Shown here piece after piece: positions 1-11,159 of a stretch of DNA of 64,000 nt. The translations under genes were made by a program, and so were the position numbers. Under the pieces are notes generated by a model that worked only from the letters and a program-made list of their open reading frames with translations, was not told where the DNA came from and did not search any database. Within the stretch, counting starts at the first letter, position 1; each line of letters opens with the position of its first letter. The stretch is from Harmothoe impar (lineage: Eukaryota; Annelida; Polychaeta; Phyllodocida; Polynoidae). The stretch lies in the NCBI GenBank assembly GCA_947462335.1, contig OX381721.1, positions 36,196,303 to 36,260,302 of the forward strand. The letters are read 5' to 3'.

Positions 1-2151
1 ATCTGTGGGTACATCTTCCCATTGATTACCATCTGAATCACTGTCCATATATTCAACTTCACATTCACTCTCTGATGACGAGTCCTGGTTCTTCCGCTTC
101 CTGCTTTTGTTCTCCCTAAGCGCCTTTCTCAGTGCTGCTTCCTGCTGTTTCTGCTCTTTCTTCGCTGCTGCCTCTCTTTTCTTCTGCTCTGTTTCTGCTT
201 TTTTAACTTTAGCCTGTTCTTCCTTTTCCTTCAGTTTTTTTGCCCTCTGCTCTTTTCTTTCTTGCATCTCTGTTAGTTTCCGTTCTTTCTCAAGTTCTTT
301 ATGTTCAAATTCTCTTATAGCATCATCCCCTGATATCGCATGACGAACCTTGATGGATAGGCTTGAGGATTTTTGCCTTTTGTTTGGTTGTGGGGTGGTT
401 AGGCGATGGAAGGCTCCACCACAGGCTCCACTGACAGGTGTAGGGGTCGCGGCAGTGACAGGTGGAGGGGTGGCTTCATCGAGGTGCGTGGGTGTAGCAT
501 CAGTGATGCGTGCAGCGGGAGTGGCACCAGCAGGCTTAGGGGGGGCTTCACTGGCAAACGTAGCGGGAGCATCATCGGCAAGCGTAGTGGTGGCTCCAAC
601 AATGCCTGCACCTCGGGCTCCACCTACAACCGTAGTGGGGGCTGCTCCTGGTAGCGCTGCCATAGCCGCTATAAGTGCAGCAGGCAGGGTTGCTTCAAGG
701 GCTGCAGGAAGTGCAGCCTGGAGTGCATTAGGCAATGCCACTTGCTCTGGTCCCATTTCCTCATCAGCCACAGGCTGTTGTACGAACCTTGAGGTATCCA
801 GGGCATCAGGGTTAAAGGGGACAATGCCTGCCCTTCGGAAACCACTCTCTGCATTGGCTGCTGTTGCTGTTTTTTCCCATACCGCCTTGAAAACCCCAGG
901 AAAATCCTGTTTAACAAAGCTTGTTCCAAGATTGTTCAGCTGCCACTTTCTCACCGCCCCCTTCCAGGCAGTCTTCATAGGTCCGAAGAGGGACAGATCG
1001 CACGGCTGATGGATGTGTGATGCATACGGTTGTAGAGAATAGAGCACGATCTTGTGATCTCTGCAAAACTTTGCTGCTTGTAGGCTCACATGACTTACAT
1101 GACCATCAACCAGTAGCAGGACAGGTCGTTGTATATCTGCTTCTTGCAGATGGGAATCGAACATTTCTAAGAAACACAGAAAAGCCTCAGTTGTCATCCA
1201 CCCACTATCAGTTGTATTGTATATCGCATCTTGATATGCCTTTACATCAACCTTCCGCATACGTTGCCCGGGGTACAGAATGTAGGGTGGCATGTAATTT
1301 CCTGCAGCCGACATACAGGCGAGCACTGTTATCTGCTGTTTGTTGCCACTGACGCGTTGGTACACGTTTCGGCTCCCTTTAAAAGCGAGGACTTTACTAG
1401 TTGTTGGACACAAGGAGAAACCACTCTCATCACAGTTATACACCCTATCAGGTGACAGAACATCATTTAGTTGGTTATCATTAAGATACGCGCTGAAGTT
1501 TGTATACCAGTCCTTCATCCGAGCGGGGGTTATAGCTGCTCGGTGGTCGCCGACAGCAGAGGGCTTTCTCATTGTTAGCTGTTTGTGCCGCCTACGGAAG
1601 CCTTTGTACCAACTCTTTCCTAAAATAAAAATAAACTGCATATTTCAAAAAACTTTATGACTTAAGACACTACCTCAAGTTCAATCACTTGCAAGTGTAA
1701 AAGAATGTGAAGCGTTAATTGCCAGTTTGTAAGCATTTTAAAGAAATATTACATACTCTATGTGGGGTATCATAAACTCAGAAAACAGGAAAATTAGAAT
1801 AAACAAAATTAACTAAATACCTGGCAGATTGTCCTTGAAACGTGGCTCATAACGACCGTCTTCATCTAGACAACGCTTCACCTCCTCAAGCAGGTCATCT
1901 TTTGTCATGGGGAAGCCTGCCCTTGACATGGCCCCGATGTGGTCTACCAACAAGATCTCCTCTTGATGGGTGAGAACGGTCTTTGGTCCGCTCCTCCCTT
2001 GCATTGGCACCTTGCCCAGGAGCTTGTCATTCAAGGTAGTTCTTGGTACTTCGTAACGTTTGGCAGCATCCGCCTGGGTCATGCCACCCCGCGCTGCCCG
2101 CAGCGCGAGTGCCATTCTCTCGGGTGCATATTTAAGTCGGGCTGCGGCCAT
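1..2151 (-). CDS. pogo/Tigger-like DDE transposase, two exons, C-terminus cut by window edge
   Basis: Exon 1 is 2151-1821 and exon 2 is 1619-1, separated by a 201-bp intron (donor CCAG|GTATTT, acceptor TTTTAG). Splicing gives the continuous reading LPGKSWYKGFRRRH, as expected between the DNA-binding and catalytic halves of this family. Exon 1 holds a psq/CENP-B-type helix-turn-helix (MTQADAAKRYEVPRTTLNDKL). Exon 2 holds the DDE_1 core: NCDESGF, then LLVDGHVSH, then HQPCDLSLFGP, so all three Asp are present and the third lies 36 residues after the second. A Pro/Ala/Thr-rich linker follows, then a Lys/Glu-rich coiled coil and a basic patch before the edge. At least 650 residues are visible with no stop or frameshift. 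The start at 2151 (MAAARLKYAPERM) is preferred because the HTH begins there; an in-frame ATG at 2196 is the alternative. It is either an autonomous element or a domesticated derivative; intactness plus an intron cannot decide between them. Confidence 0.88.
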
Positions 2152-2261
2152 AATCTTGCTGAAGAAAAGATAGTTCCAAGATGTATGATGCACCAATACA
2201 GCGCCGGTGGGTTAATCGTCATCGAGGCTGCATCAGACTGCATCATGATGTGCCTCGACAT

Positions 2262-2452
2262 GGGTAAAAATCGACATGTGCGACAGGGGGGTTTTAAGAA
2301 ACGACACGTGCGACACGGGGGTTTTTAAAAAACAACAGTCATTTTTATAATGTTCTAGTATATTGTATATACATAAAAATTGACACACCGACATGTCCCA
2401 CTGGCTAAAAATCAACACGGCGACACGGTCACTAATGTGGGTACCCATGTAG
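2262..2452. repeat. subterminal-type repeats upstream of the transposase
   Basis: Just 5' of the transposase are several copies of a loose motif, in plus orientation AAAATCGACATGTGCGAC, AAACGACACGTGCGAC, AAAATTGACACACCGACATG and AAAATCAACACGGCGACAC, each near a short G-run or A/T run. Clustered short motifs between a transposase gene and its element end are typical of transposase-binding subterminal repeats, so this probably marks the right end of the element. No terminal inverted repeat can be confirmed because the other end is outside the window. Related motifs occur at 13386-13600. Confidence 0.45.
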
Positions 2453-4218
2453 AAGGTTAATGTAGCATTAATTGTATTTATTAGGGTACTGGTATTACAA
2501 AACCTTATTATGAGCTAACATCAGTAATAAGTGAGTTCTGGGATTTCGACAGGACTTTTCACAATGGGACAAGGGCGCATTCACAGCAAGAATAATGCAC
2601 CTTTTTGAAAAGTATGAGATGTGACAATATAGTTGAAGATAAATCAGTAAAAGCAGTTCTAATTCAATTTTCATACTCGGTAGTTTAATCTTTTTGAACC
2701 TATTAAGGGAGTGACAGTGCTTAATGCATAATGAATAATGCCCTTTGTCGTCATGATAACAGAATGCCTAATGCTGCATCCATGTATCATGTCAACCCTT
2801 TATCAAATTATTTTAGTAGTTTTGGGGAGGCACGTGTAGCCTATATGTAATGCACGTTACCCCACACCCCCTCCCTTCAGACCCAAATATAGAGCTAATC
2901 GTTTAGGCCATATTTTAAACAACTGGTCAATGTTGTTTTTTTGCCCTGTCTCTGTCAAAAGTTCTTAACAGAACCCATCAATATAGATTGGTTTATCTGG
3001 GAGAATCAATATAAAAAGGAAGTAAATTCATTTTTTTCTCAATTTTCCCCCAAAGAAACGAGACCATCTGCTAGTATAAGCCCAGCTAATACGGATATAA
3101 ATACCAGAGACTCTACACTGACTGAAATATATGTTATCCAGCAGCTCAGTGCTGCCCCCTGTGTTTGGTAGTTGGTATATACTGCCTTGCTCCAGTGGGA
3201 GCCGGTCATAGCTCCCATGTCCAAGGACTTATTTTTTTAAAGTAAAACTTCCATTTTTGAAAATAAGGTGCATAAAATCCATTGACCAACTGTTGTTATT
3301 TTTTATCTGGTCATCTGGAAAATTATGGGAGTCTTGGCAGGTATCTACTGGTAGGTTGGTTAGTAAATTTCTGTGATTCGTCCAGATACGGTTAGAAATT
3401 TGTTCCTCTATATAATGTAGGGGGATCTTACCCTAGCAATATCATGAAACAGGAACACAAAATATATCGAAGTGCACATTTCAACTTTTATAATTTCATT
3501 TTTTTTTGGGATATGGGGGGCATGCCGCCTAGTATTGTTACCACAGTTATGGCACATACACGTACATTGTAACTGGTCACTAAACTTTTTCAAGTCATAT
3601 CTAGATGTGTCCTATGCAGAGTGCATGTTGGCCAACCTGTAGCCCCCCCCCCCCCCCCCCCCACCACCACCACCACGCACATCCTACACGCACATCCTAC
3701 AGAAAACTAATATTGAAAATCAGAGACAGAACATTTGAAAATCGGAGTTCCATTCCCTTTTCTTTGCACCGAGCATGGTGGTAATCCAATATTAAAGTGA
3801 GTATTGTGGCAAATAATATGCTATTTGTGACCAGTAAGCATGCTTTTATAGTAGGTCTACTTGTGTTTATCTAATTTGGTATTAATAGGAAATTCATGAT
3901 TGCCCATTAAAATTTAAAATGGCGCATTGCTCTTGCTAAGGAGTTCACCATTGTCTCTCTGCTAAAATTCCTGTCAAAATCCCTGTATGTGTCAATCTAT
4001 ATGTATACCGGTACCCTAATATAGGGCCGAGTTGGAAACATGAGAATTGCAGCCTCTGAGTGGGGTGGCGGCAAAATGATACATGTGGCGCCACCCTCTG
4101 GATGTAAAAAGTACTGCTAGATAGCCTCGAACCATTTAGCCATTGCTTGCAGGATTGATATCGTTTTAACCAAGGCAAAATGGCAAGCTAAATGTTATCA
4201 TGACATTAATTTGAGTAA
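2453..4218. other. non-coding stretch between transposase and last visible mucin exon
   Basis: No conserved coding segment, RNA gene or paired inverted repeat was recognised. A poly-C run at 3643-3662 followed by a short CCA repeat is the only clear simple repeat. The expected VWD exons of the mucin gene were looked for on the minus strand and not seen here. Confidence 0.6.
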
Positions 4219-4268
4219 GGTGCCGATAATAGGAGACCCAAGCACATTTTGGAGCCTATTATCGGCAC
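4219..4268. repeat. 15-bp perfect inverted repeat (hairpin)
   Basis: GGTGCCGATAATAGG at 4219-4233 is followed by its exact reverse complement at 4254-4268. A further direct copy lies at 4617-4631, next to a degenerate one, so 4219-4650 may be one small inverted-repeat element. Confidence 0.7.
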
Positions 4269-4656
4269 CCCCCCTCAAATGCTAGGTTTCAAGGCTACAT
4301 CAAAATGGCGAACGCAGCAGACAAACACAAGTGTGTGCTCGTCAACAAACTCGGATTTTTATGGATATCATTGATTTCCTGCATTCCAGACACAATCAAA
4401 GTTGACTTGCTTCCTTAACAGTCTTGTTAAAAACCCCGATTTTGAGAAAAGGTGAGATAACACAACTTAAAACTTGTAAATTTACTACTTACTGTGGATT
4501 TACTTGAGCCTCAGGCACTGACGAAGGTCGAGAGAACGTCGTCAGCTGTCACTTTGACGAAGTCACATGTTTACAAATATCAATTTTCATTGGTTTATTT
4601 ACATGATTACGTCATAGGTGCCGATAATAGGCCCCTGCCGATGATAGGTCCCTATA

Positions 4657-4658
<2 letters not shown>

Positions 4659-4701
<43 letters not shown>

Positions 4702-4717
4702 CATACATATATATATT
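4659..4717. repeat. (AT)n microsatellite
   Basis: A run of AT dinucleotides about 35 bp long continues into a TATA/TACA-rich tail. It lies about 40 bp downstream (minus strand) of exon 21. Confidence 0.95.
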
Positions 4718-4755
4718 ATTTATTCTATTTCATTCTCTTTTTTTTGTATACTCAC

Positions 4756-4966
4756 ATATAACAGGTGCGCTGTAGCGACTACAGTCGTCTTGAGGGCGCA
4801 GTGCGTAGTAGCGCTCACAGTTGGAGGAGCGTTCGCAGCAGTTGATGCGCGCCTGTTGCTCCGTCTGGTGGTTGTTGGAGAAGAAGATGGGATGCCACCT
4901 GTACAAGTTACCTGCCTGACCGTCCTCCGACAGCAGCAGGGTACCCGTGGTGCCATAGCAGCACGT
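4756..4966 (-). CDS. mucin gene exon 21: C-terminal part of AMOP domain
   Basis: The exon runs from acceptor TTTCTTTCAG (ends 4967) to donor T|GTGAGT (4755). It is 211 nt, entered in phase 0 and left in phase 1. The product begins TCCYGTTGTLLL and ends with CCERSSNCERYYALRPQDDC, followed by SRYSAPV. The paired CC, the C-x2-Y spacing and the RP-x3-C-x2-Y ending are the closing signature of AMOP (adhesion-associated domain in MUC4 and other proteins). In MUC4-type proteins a GDPH-containing VWD domain follows directly; it is not in the window, so the gene continues past the left edge, probably beyond the transposase. This is the last exon that can be supported. Confidence 0.88.
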
Positions 4967-5343
4967 CTGAAAGAAATATTTTTGGAAATATTGTTTTGGG
5001 CACAAAGTTCACTAAAAATCTTTTTAAATTTATTATTTATTTATTTTTAAATTGGATTTTATTCTATATTTATCTTAAAAAAAAGTCAGGATGCGGCTTG
5101 TTCACAAAATCTTTGTCCCATCCCAAAGAGGGTGTTTGGGAAAAAAAACTCCTGTGCAGCTCATTGGATATTCCCAAAGTCTAGGTGCGGCTAAACTCGG
5201 GTTTCATGGTATTTAAACTCCTCTTGGGGTAGATGAGGAGATCTGCTTTAGAGAATAAGGGTTGAAATATGTTGATCCTTCAATAGAGGAGTTTGGGTGT
5301 TTGTGGTATACACAATTAACCTTAGAATTAGTTTTCTGAAAAG

Positions 5344-6066
5344 TACTGTATAACCTCGCATACAAGCCATGGCTAGTACACGAGTCAGGGTGTGCCTTAT
5401 ATGTGAGGTTTTGCTACTATAGCACAGTTCTAAACAGGTGGAGTCTGAGCTGATATTACCAGTACAGCCGATGTAAAAGGTCTGGGGTGTTTAAACAGGA
5501 CGGCCTCCTACATCACCAGAGTGCAGATTAACACCTTCTTTTGTTTATACATTGTTGTTCAGCAGGGCGTCCTGTTATAACACCCCACCACTGCTAAACA
5601 CCCCATGGTGTTTAAACAAGCCAGTATAACACTCTCCAATCATTGTTGCAGTACTAAACCTAAGAATGTGATAGAGAGTGTGACTTAGATACAAACTTAA
5701 CTTTAAATAGCTCCTCAATGCAATGCACTACACTTGTGTTACAACCACATTTTGATAGAGGACATTTTGATCCATATGCCCACTATGCATTTACTCTCAG
5801 CAGATTTGACAGGAAAATCGCAAATAAACTAATGTGAATTATACAGCAAACCCATGGCATCTGTAACAGGGAGGGTACCTATAACAGCTTACAAGCGTGG
5901 TGTTTAAACAGGATGGGGTATTTGAACAGTCTGTACTTGAACACAAGGTAGTCCTCCACCTGCTAAAAGGCACCACAATCGGATCCCTGGTGCGGCTTTT
6001 AGGATCGACCCAAAGTCGGGGTGTGGCTAATACGAGAGTTAGGCTTATACTAAAGGTTTTATGGTA
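5344..6066. mobile_element. inverted-repeat element, family A (GTAAAACCTCGCATATAAGCC type)
   Basis: The left end reads TACTGTATAACCTCGCAT and the right end reads AAAGGTTTTATGGTA, an imperfect inverted pair. Internal GCGGCTTATA-like blocks match the copy at 8227-8441. No open frame was recognised, so it is non-autonomous. The CAGTA-type ends with TA flanks suggest a pogo/Tc1-type mobiliser. It abuts a family B element at its right end. Confidence 0.6.
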
Positions 6067-6335
6067 CTAAGGGAGTGATCATTTATTATCAACAGGGGGG
6101 GTCAAAAAGAATTTGGACCCCTTGACAGGGGGGGGGGGTAAAAAAATGTAACCTATTTTGAGCCAAAAAGCTGGCGCGTTACTATGCCTCAAAGGGCCCT
6201 TTCGCGGGCCGATTTTCAACCTGCAAGGGGGGTGTACAAATGTTGACCCCTTGACCAGGGGGGTGTAAAAAATTTCGCACGCTCTGCGTGGAAACCCACC
6301 ACCACCCCTGTTGTTAAAAAATTATCACTCCCTAA
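6067..6335. mobile_element. MITE, family B, copy 1
   Basis: Terminal inverted repeats are TAAGGGAGTGATCATTTATT on the left and the complement of TTAGGGAGTGATAATTTTTT on the right. The interior has several G-runs each followed by TGTAAAAAA. It is about 270 bp with no open frame. The right end lies 18 bp from the donor of exon 20. Confidence 0.8.
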
Positions 6336-6353
6336 ATAAAAGTTTTACTTTAC

Positions 6354-6443
6354 CTGTGCATAGGTGAAGGTGGGGAAGAACTGGAGGTAGCAGACACTGG
6401 TTGGGTTGGTCTGGTACATAGACCAGGACCGATCACTGGCCGC
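6354..6443 (-). CDS. mucin gene exon 20: middle of AMOP domain
   Basis: A 90-nt exon (30 codons, phase 0 to 0) between acceptor TTGTGCAG and donor CAG|GTAAAG. The product is AASDRSWSMYQ, then TNPTSVCYLQFFPTFTYAQ. The D-x2-W/F block after PC and the single Cys match the middle of AMOP. It joins in frame to the PCNRAQ end of exon 19 and to TCCYG of exon 21. Confidence 0.85.
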
Positions 6444-8003
6444 CTGCACAATCACACAAAAGGCATTATTAAAGATTTTTTTCTATATTCTAAATCTTGC
6501 TTAAATGTGTCTAAAATGTTAGTACAATAATATATTTTGATGAAAGGTCCCAATGAATTGTCATCTATGGGCAATAAGAGCCAAATTAGAGTTCAAGATG
6601 TGGCCCAAGTATTGCATTTTACCGTGTATTTATTGGGGGAATTATAGCGTGCACTTCAAAATTAGTGAATTGAGCCATAATCTGATAATTAGATGAATTA
6701 TGAGCTGAATTCTGGGGAATGAGATTAAATAAAGTAGCTAAAACATGAAGTATAACCATGGGGAAGATTTTGGTTCATTTTTAACAAAATTGATTTTTGA
6801 CCCTTACTCATCGGATGAAAACACCATCCTATTTTTATGATGGCTTCAATTGATGGTCCTAGCATGAATTTACAGTATTTTGAAACACTTAGTACAGAAT
6901 GGGCCATTACAAGGGAGAACAGTAGGCTTATCTGCTGCAACCCACGACGTCACCATTGGGGTAAATACACCCCAGTTGTGCCTGTATAGCACTGTCAGTG
7001 CCTGTATAGCACTGTCAAGTAATTCAATTTCATCAAGATTTTTGCAATGAGGTCCACATTATAATTACTCTCAAATAGTGTATAGCAAACAGGGGGTCCC
7101 GAGCTAGTTTCTGAGATATCTGACTTTGATCTGCAATATGATTATATAGTTTTAGTTACATATATATATATATATATATATGCAAAAGATACCATCCAAA
7201 AGTGATTCAATTTCCCTATAGTTTTCCCAGAATATAGTCTATAATGTTCTGCATCTAGAAACGATATTAACAACATATGTTCCCCCACATTTTGCAAAGG
7301 TTTTTGGTGGTTGAAATTATAAAATACATAGGGCATACAATCCTAATGTGGTACAGGTATAGCTTACAGCAGGGTTACTCCCAGATCTCAGTAGAATAGG
7401 GGTAAAGTATTAGCCTCAAAGCGGGAGATCCCGAGTTCAACCCCCAGTCAGTGAATATTTTAGACGTTACATGGAAATATGATGTTCTGAGACAGTGCAT
7501 CATGCTGACCCTTTGGGAGTGTCTCAACCTCCTAAGGTGGGCATGATGCTTGAATGCAGCACCAGCGACACTGCATGAATCTTGTCATTCAAGCAAAAAT
7601 TGGACTGCTGAAAGTCACACATTGAGCATATTTAATTCCAGTCAATGCCCCTAAAGCTGCTTAAATGTCATTATGACTTTAACAGGATATTTACATGGAC
7701 TTTAGTGAACTTAAAGCTGCTAAAATAGTGACTTTAAGCAATAAAAGGTTTGCTTAAACGCCAATGTTCATGCAGTGCGAGTTATAGTATAGTATAGTAT
7801 TCCGTTTATCATACTGAATAACGTACAGAGGCCACGGGCCCGGATTATGTAGTATCCAGTACACTTTGATGGTATTAGGTGTAATATAATTATCTTATCT
7901 TTATGTAAAGTCACAGGTAAGTCGCTCGTCTATGCCTTCTCAATGAAAATAAAAATAATAATAATAATAGTTACTCGCCAGAGAGAAATCAAACTTGACT
8001 GAC
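6444..8003. other. intron between exons 20 and 19
   Basis: Non-coding. It contains an (AT)n run at 7160-7181, a weak tRNA-B-box-like segment near 7420-7440 (GATCCCGAGTTCAACC) that may be a SINE relic, and the family D element at 7569-7777. Nothing else was recognised. Confidence 0.6.
7569..7777. mobile_element. MITE, family D, copy 1
   Basis: It starts CACTGCATGAATCTTGTC and ends GCCAATGTTCATGCAGTG, so the outer 10 bp are inverted. About 209 bp, no open frame. The copy at 14234-14433 is the same sequence in the opposite orientation, which defines both ends. Confidence 0.85.
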
Positions 8004-8167
8004 CTGTGCCCGGTTGCAGGGGCAGGACCTGCCCCGGATGGCCAGGAAGAAGCTGATGGTGGATGAGGCGCGCTCGGCTGCTTCCCAGTTGTAACACAGC
8101 TGGGCGTAGTTTGTCGTGACTGCCTTGCCATCCGCAAACAGCGCGAACAACCACCTCCCCACAGAAC
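8004..8167 (-). CDS. mucin gene exon 19: N-terminal part of AMOP domain
   Basis: 164 nt, entered in phase 1 (acceptor TATTTCAG) and left in phase 0 (CAG|GTCAGT). It encodes GSVGRWLFALFADG, later AQLCYNWEAAE and RGRSCPCNRAQ. The C-x2-W pair followed some 25-30 residues later by CPC is the opening signature of AMOP. The GRW-x-F lead-in is also typical of the NIDO-AMOP linker in MUC4-like proteins. Confidence 0.88.
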
Positions 8168-8226
8168 CTGAAATATTGATAAAAATTAAAATTGATCACC
8201 TATCAATTAATGGATTAAAAATCAAT

Positions 8227-8441
8227 TACCGTAAACCTCGCATATAAGCCGCGGCTAGTACACAAGTCAGATCGGAGGGGCGGCTTATAGGATCGGCCCA
8301 GCGTCAGGGTGCTGCTTATACAGGAGTTTTTGCTACTCTGGTAGAGTACTACAGTCACCATAATCAAACCCATGGTGCGGCTTATAGGATCAGCACAAAC
8401 TGTAGGTGCGGCTTATATGCGAGGTAGGCCTACACCCGAGG
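8227..8441. mobile_element. MITE, family A, copy 2
   Basis: The left end is TACCGTAAACCTCGCATATA and the right end is the complement of a related TACTGTGAAACCTCGGGT. The interior repeats GCGGCTTATAGGATC and GCGGCTTATATGCGAGG. About 215 bp, non-coding. Confidence 0.75.
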
Positions 8442-8627
8442 TTTCACAGTATTTATTTCAAATTTAAATTGATTTAATATATTTATGTGTGACTTTTACT
8501 TACATTTCACTCACTTGCATGAACAAATTACGGCTACATATATTCATATAATATGGAAGCCTGCTTTTCATGAGTAGCAAAAGAAATTGACTAGATTACT
8601 TAACAGGGTTGCATTCCCCTGTAATGA

Positions 8628-8960
8628 GGCCCAAAATGTCTATTTCAGGTAACATGGGTAGAAAGTATAGGGTCGGTAAGATGGGTCTAAAAAAAAATTT
8701 TTTTTTTTTTTACATGGAAGCTCTAGGCAAACTTTCTGCATATCCAAAAATCGAAAAGTGAAGATGTATTCAAAATTGCATACAATCCATATATGTTGTC
8801 TTTGTACTTCCTATAATTAAAAAAAAAAAAATGTGTAAAAAATATATGAAAAATATAACAAATTATGAAATTGATTCAAAGTTGCCTAATAAACGTAGGG
8901 TCAGCCCTATTTTGATAGGGTCGGTCGGGTGACCTGAAACAAACCTTTGTTTCTTGGCCT
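8628..8960. mobile_element. MITE, family C, copy 1
   Basis: Ends are AGGCCCAAAATGTCTATTTC and the complement of AGGCCAAGAAACAAAGGTTT, with TTTCAGGT and GGGTCGGT blocks inside each arm. Related copies lie at 21602-21975 and, in part, at 17034-17095. No open frame. Confidence 0.7.
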
Positions 8961-8975
8961 AAGCTATCAAAAGGA

Positions 8976-9290
8976 TAAGGGAGTGTTCATTTATCAGTTA
9001 CAGGGGGGGGGGTGAAAAAATGTCCAACCCCTCCTGAGGGGGGGGGGTGTAAAAAATTCTTACCCCTCTTGAGGTGGGGCATACAAAATTTAGCCCCTTT
9101 TTAGCAAAAAAGCCAGCGTGTGACTATAGTTCAAAGGGGGATGGGTGAAACTGTTTCGTCGCCTTCGGTGAGGGGGGGCCCCAAAACATTGCACGCACTC
9201 TCGAGAGGGGGGGGGGGGTGTAAAAAATGTTCACACCTCCACACAAAATCTCACCACCCCCCCTGTAATTAATAAATGAACACCCCTTAA
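8976..9290. mobile_element. MITE, family B, copy 2
   Basis: Left arm AAGGGAGTGTTCATTTATCA and right arm complementary to TTAAGGGGTGTTCATTTATT. The interior has the same G-run/TGTAAAAAA layout as copy 1. Its right end is about 10 bp from the donor of exon 18, so nearly the whole start of that intron is the element. Confidence 0.8.
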
Positions 9291-9300
9291 GGTTACTGAC

Positions 9301-9403
9301 CTGTGTTTCCTGTCAGGGTGCCGAGGTTGAAGACCTGGCCGCTCCCGGTGAGGGCGCTGTTGTAGAAGTTAGTCACAAAGTTCTTCTGGGAATACCACCC
9401 AAC
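9301..9403 (-). CDS. mucin gene exon 18: end of NIDO domain and linker
   Basis: 103 nt, phase 0 in (acceptor ATGTTGCAG) and phase 1 out (ACAG|GTCAGT). It reads VGWYSQKNFVTNFYNSALTG, then QVFNLGTLTGNT. The motif GW-x3-Q/N...F followed by L-x-T-GN is the usual C-terminal edge of NIDO (G-x-N-T/G-x-GRW). The donor GTCAGT is weaker than most of the other donors in the gene. Confidence 0.85.
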
Positions 9404-10807
9404 CTGCAACATAACATTACATAAGGTTCTGATTAGATAGATTTTTGTATCGTCAGTTTAATCGTTCCCATTCCTAGCCATCATAATGCAACTTTAATAC
9501 ATCTGAAGAAGGCTAGCAATAGTCGAAACTAGTAGGAATGGTTAACTCAAATTTCAGTTTTCATCTCTTACTTAATTGATATTCATTTAAAGTGGCCAAA
9601 CAGGACTTTAAATTTTAGGGAATACCTTCTACATTCCTAGATTTAATACATTTTGTACCTCCATGAGGAATCTGGGAGTACTGCTCAAAACACTTGATTC
9701 TATATTAATTTAAGTAGCATGAAAAAATAGGCCCTACATATTTCCTGTAATCGTAGAAAGTCAAACTTCCTGTAGTCTTAATTGTTCCTCCCATAACTTC
9801 AATCTCCCGGGCAGAGACTTCCGCTCCCCTGGTCACTTTTATCTCTGGCAAAACCTAAGAACTCTTCTGTGGAAAAAGTCTAGAAATGGGTACTGCTTCT
9901 GTGGTTTCCTATCCACAACACACACCAGCCATATCTCTACACCAAAAATAATTCCTAGGACTATGTCAATTTTCCACCTTTAAATCATGATTGATACATC
10001 TGTAACTTGCAAGATTTGCAGTGGTGACTCTATTTACATATTTGAATCGAATGGTACATGAGAAATTGCTTATTTAGCTATATTTCAACAAAAGTGCGCA
10101 ATGGACAGAATCTGTCCATTTACGAAGCAGGAGTAAGGTTTTGGCAGAGGTGAAGTGACAACTGGTGTCGCACGAAATATCTGCTGCGGAAGATCGCCAT
10201 AACTTTTAGGCCACCATTCACTGTTAAGATTCCATGGGATATGTATTTCCGCCCAACAAACACCTTTAGAATGCACACAGTGGTAAAACTAAAGGTAAAC
10301 GAGTTTGGCTAAAGTTATTCTCAAGCAACTATGGGGTCTAGGGCCATCTCCATACCTGGTTTGGCCAATATAGGTATTGCAGACAATGAGGTTTCTGCTA
10401 AAACCAATGTAAACACAACTTTATCATGATTCTCCCAGTCTGACAGCGAGTTCCTGATAAATTTCCACCATTTTGTTGGGGGACGTATAACGTTGCTGTG
10501 TCCAGACATAGCATACAAATTTGTTGATGATAATGAAATGAGGGTCTTAATAACAATATTATCTCGGATGAATTGAGAAATGTACATTTATCTTGATAGA
10601 TTGCTAATATCAGAAGCTTAAATTAGCTTTATTTCGCCAAAATCAGAAGTGTCTTATTTTGGGGCAGCGGTGTTTTGTATTGAGACACTGTCAGTATATT
10701 CCCTCGGCTTACAAGAATACTCAAGATAGTCTAAGATAAGTCTTAAGATTGGATTAAAGCTAGTTTAAGATAGGATTGAAATTGAAGAATTTTTTGCATC
10801 TTCATAC
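9404..10807. other. intron between exons 18 and 17
   Basis: No gene, RNA or paired repeat of note. A short palindrome near 10098-10118 (AATGGACAGAATCTGTCCATT, one central mismatch) is the only structure seen. Confidence 0.55.
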
Positions 10808-10972
10808 CTGGTTGGGCCAGCCGGTGGTCTGGCTCCAGCCCAGGTAGTCGTAGAGGAACATGGCGAAGGAGCGCTGCTGGATGCCGTCCGTGATAAGAAC
10901 CAGCTGGTAAGTGTTGTTCTGGGAACCAGCCGCACCGAGAGGCGTCACTCCCGCCCACGTAGCCACCAGCAC
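10808..10972 (-). CDS. mucin gene exon 17: core of NIDO domain
   Basis: 165 nt (55 codons, phase 0 to 0); acceptor GTCTGTAG, donor CAG|GTATGA. It encodes VLVATWAGVTPLG, then NNTYQLVLITDGIQQRSFAM and FLYDYLGWSQTTGWPNQ. ATW...V...N-T-x-Q-L-V-L-x-x-DG...F-x-Y is the strand core of the extracellular NIDO (nidogen-like) domain. NNT is a potential N-glycosylation site. Confidence 0.92.
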
Positions 10973-11159
10973 CTACAGACCAGATCAAGTTTATTATTAT
11001 TATTTTTTTATTTAGTCTTCATACAGTACAACATGGTCTTCCTGACTAATTTTTCTGGCTCATCTGTATATGTATGCTTAAATATACAGCAGTCCAACAC
11101 TTTAGCACTCCAATGCACTATATGGATATATATCTAAAACTGGACATCGACAATTATAA

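Noticed and set aside
107..1009. Plus-strand open frames over the transposase (Ser/Phe-rich and Val/Ala-rich)
   Set aside because: They are antisense to the continuous DDE transposase frame, which carries all catalytic motifs.
2453..4755. VWD (GDPH) exons expected after AMOP
   Set aside because: Searched by eye on the minus strand between the transposase and exon 21; no GDPH, Cys-rich or splice-bounded frame was found.
4730..5050. Plus-strand frame over exon 21 and its intron
   Set aside because: It overlaps the AMOP exon in antisense and has no recognisable domain.
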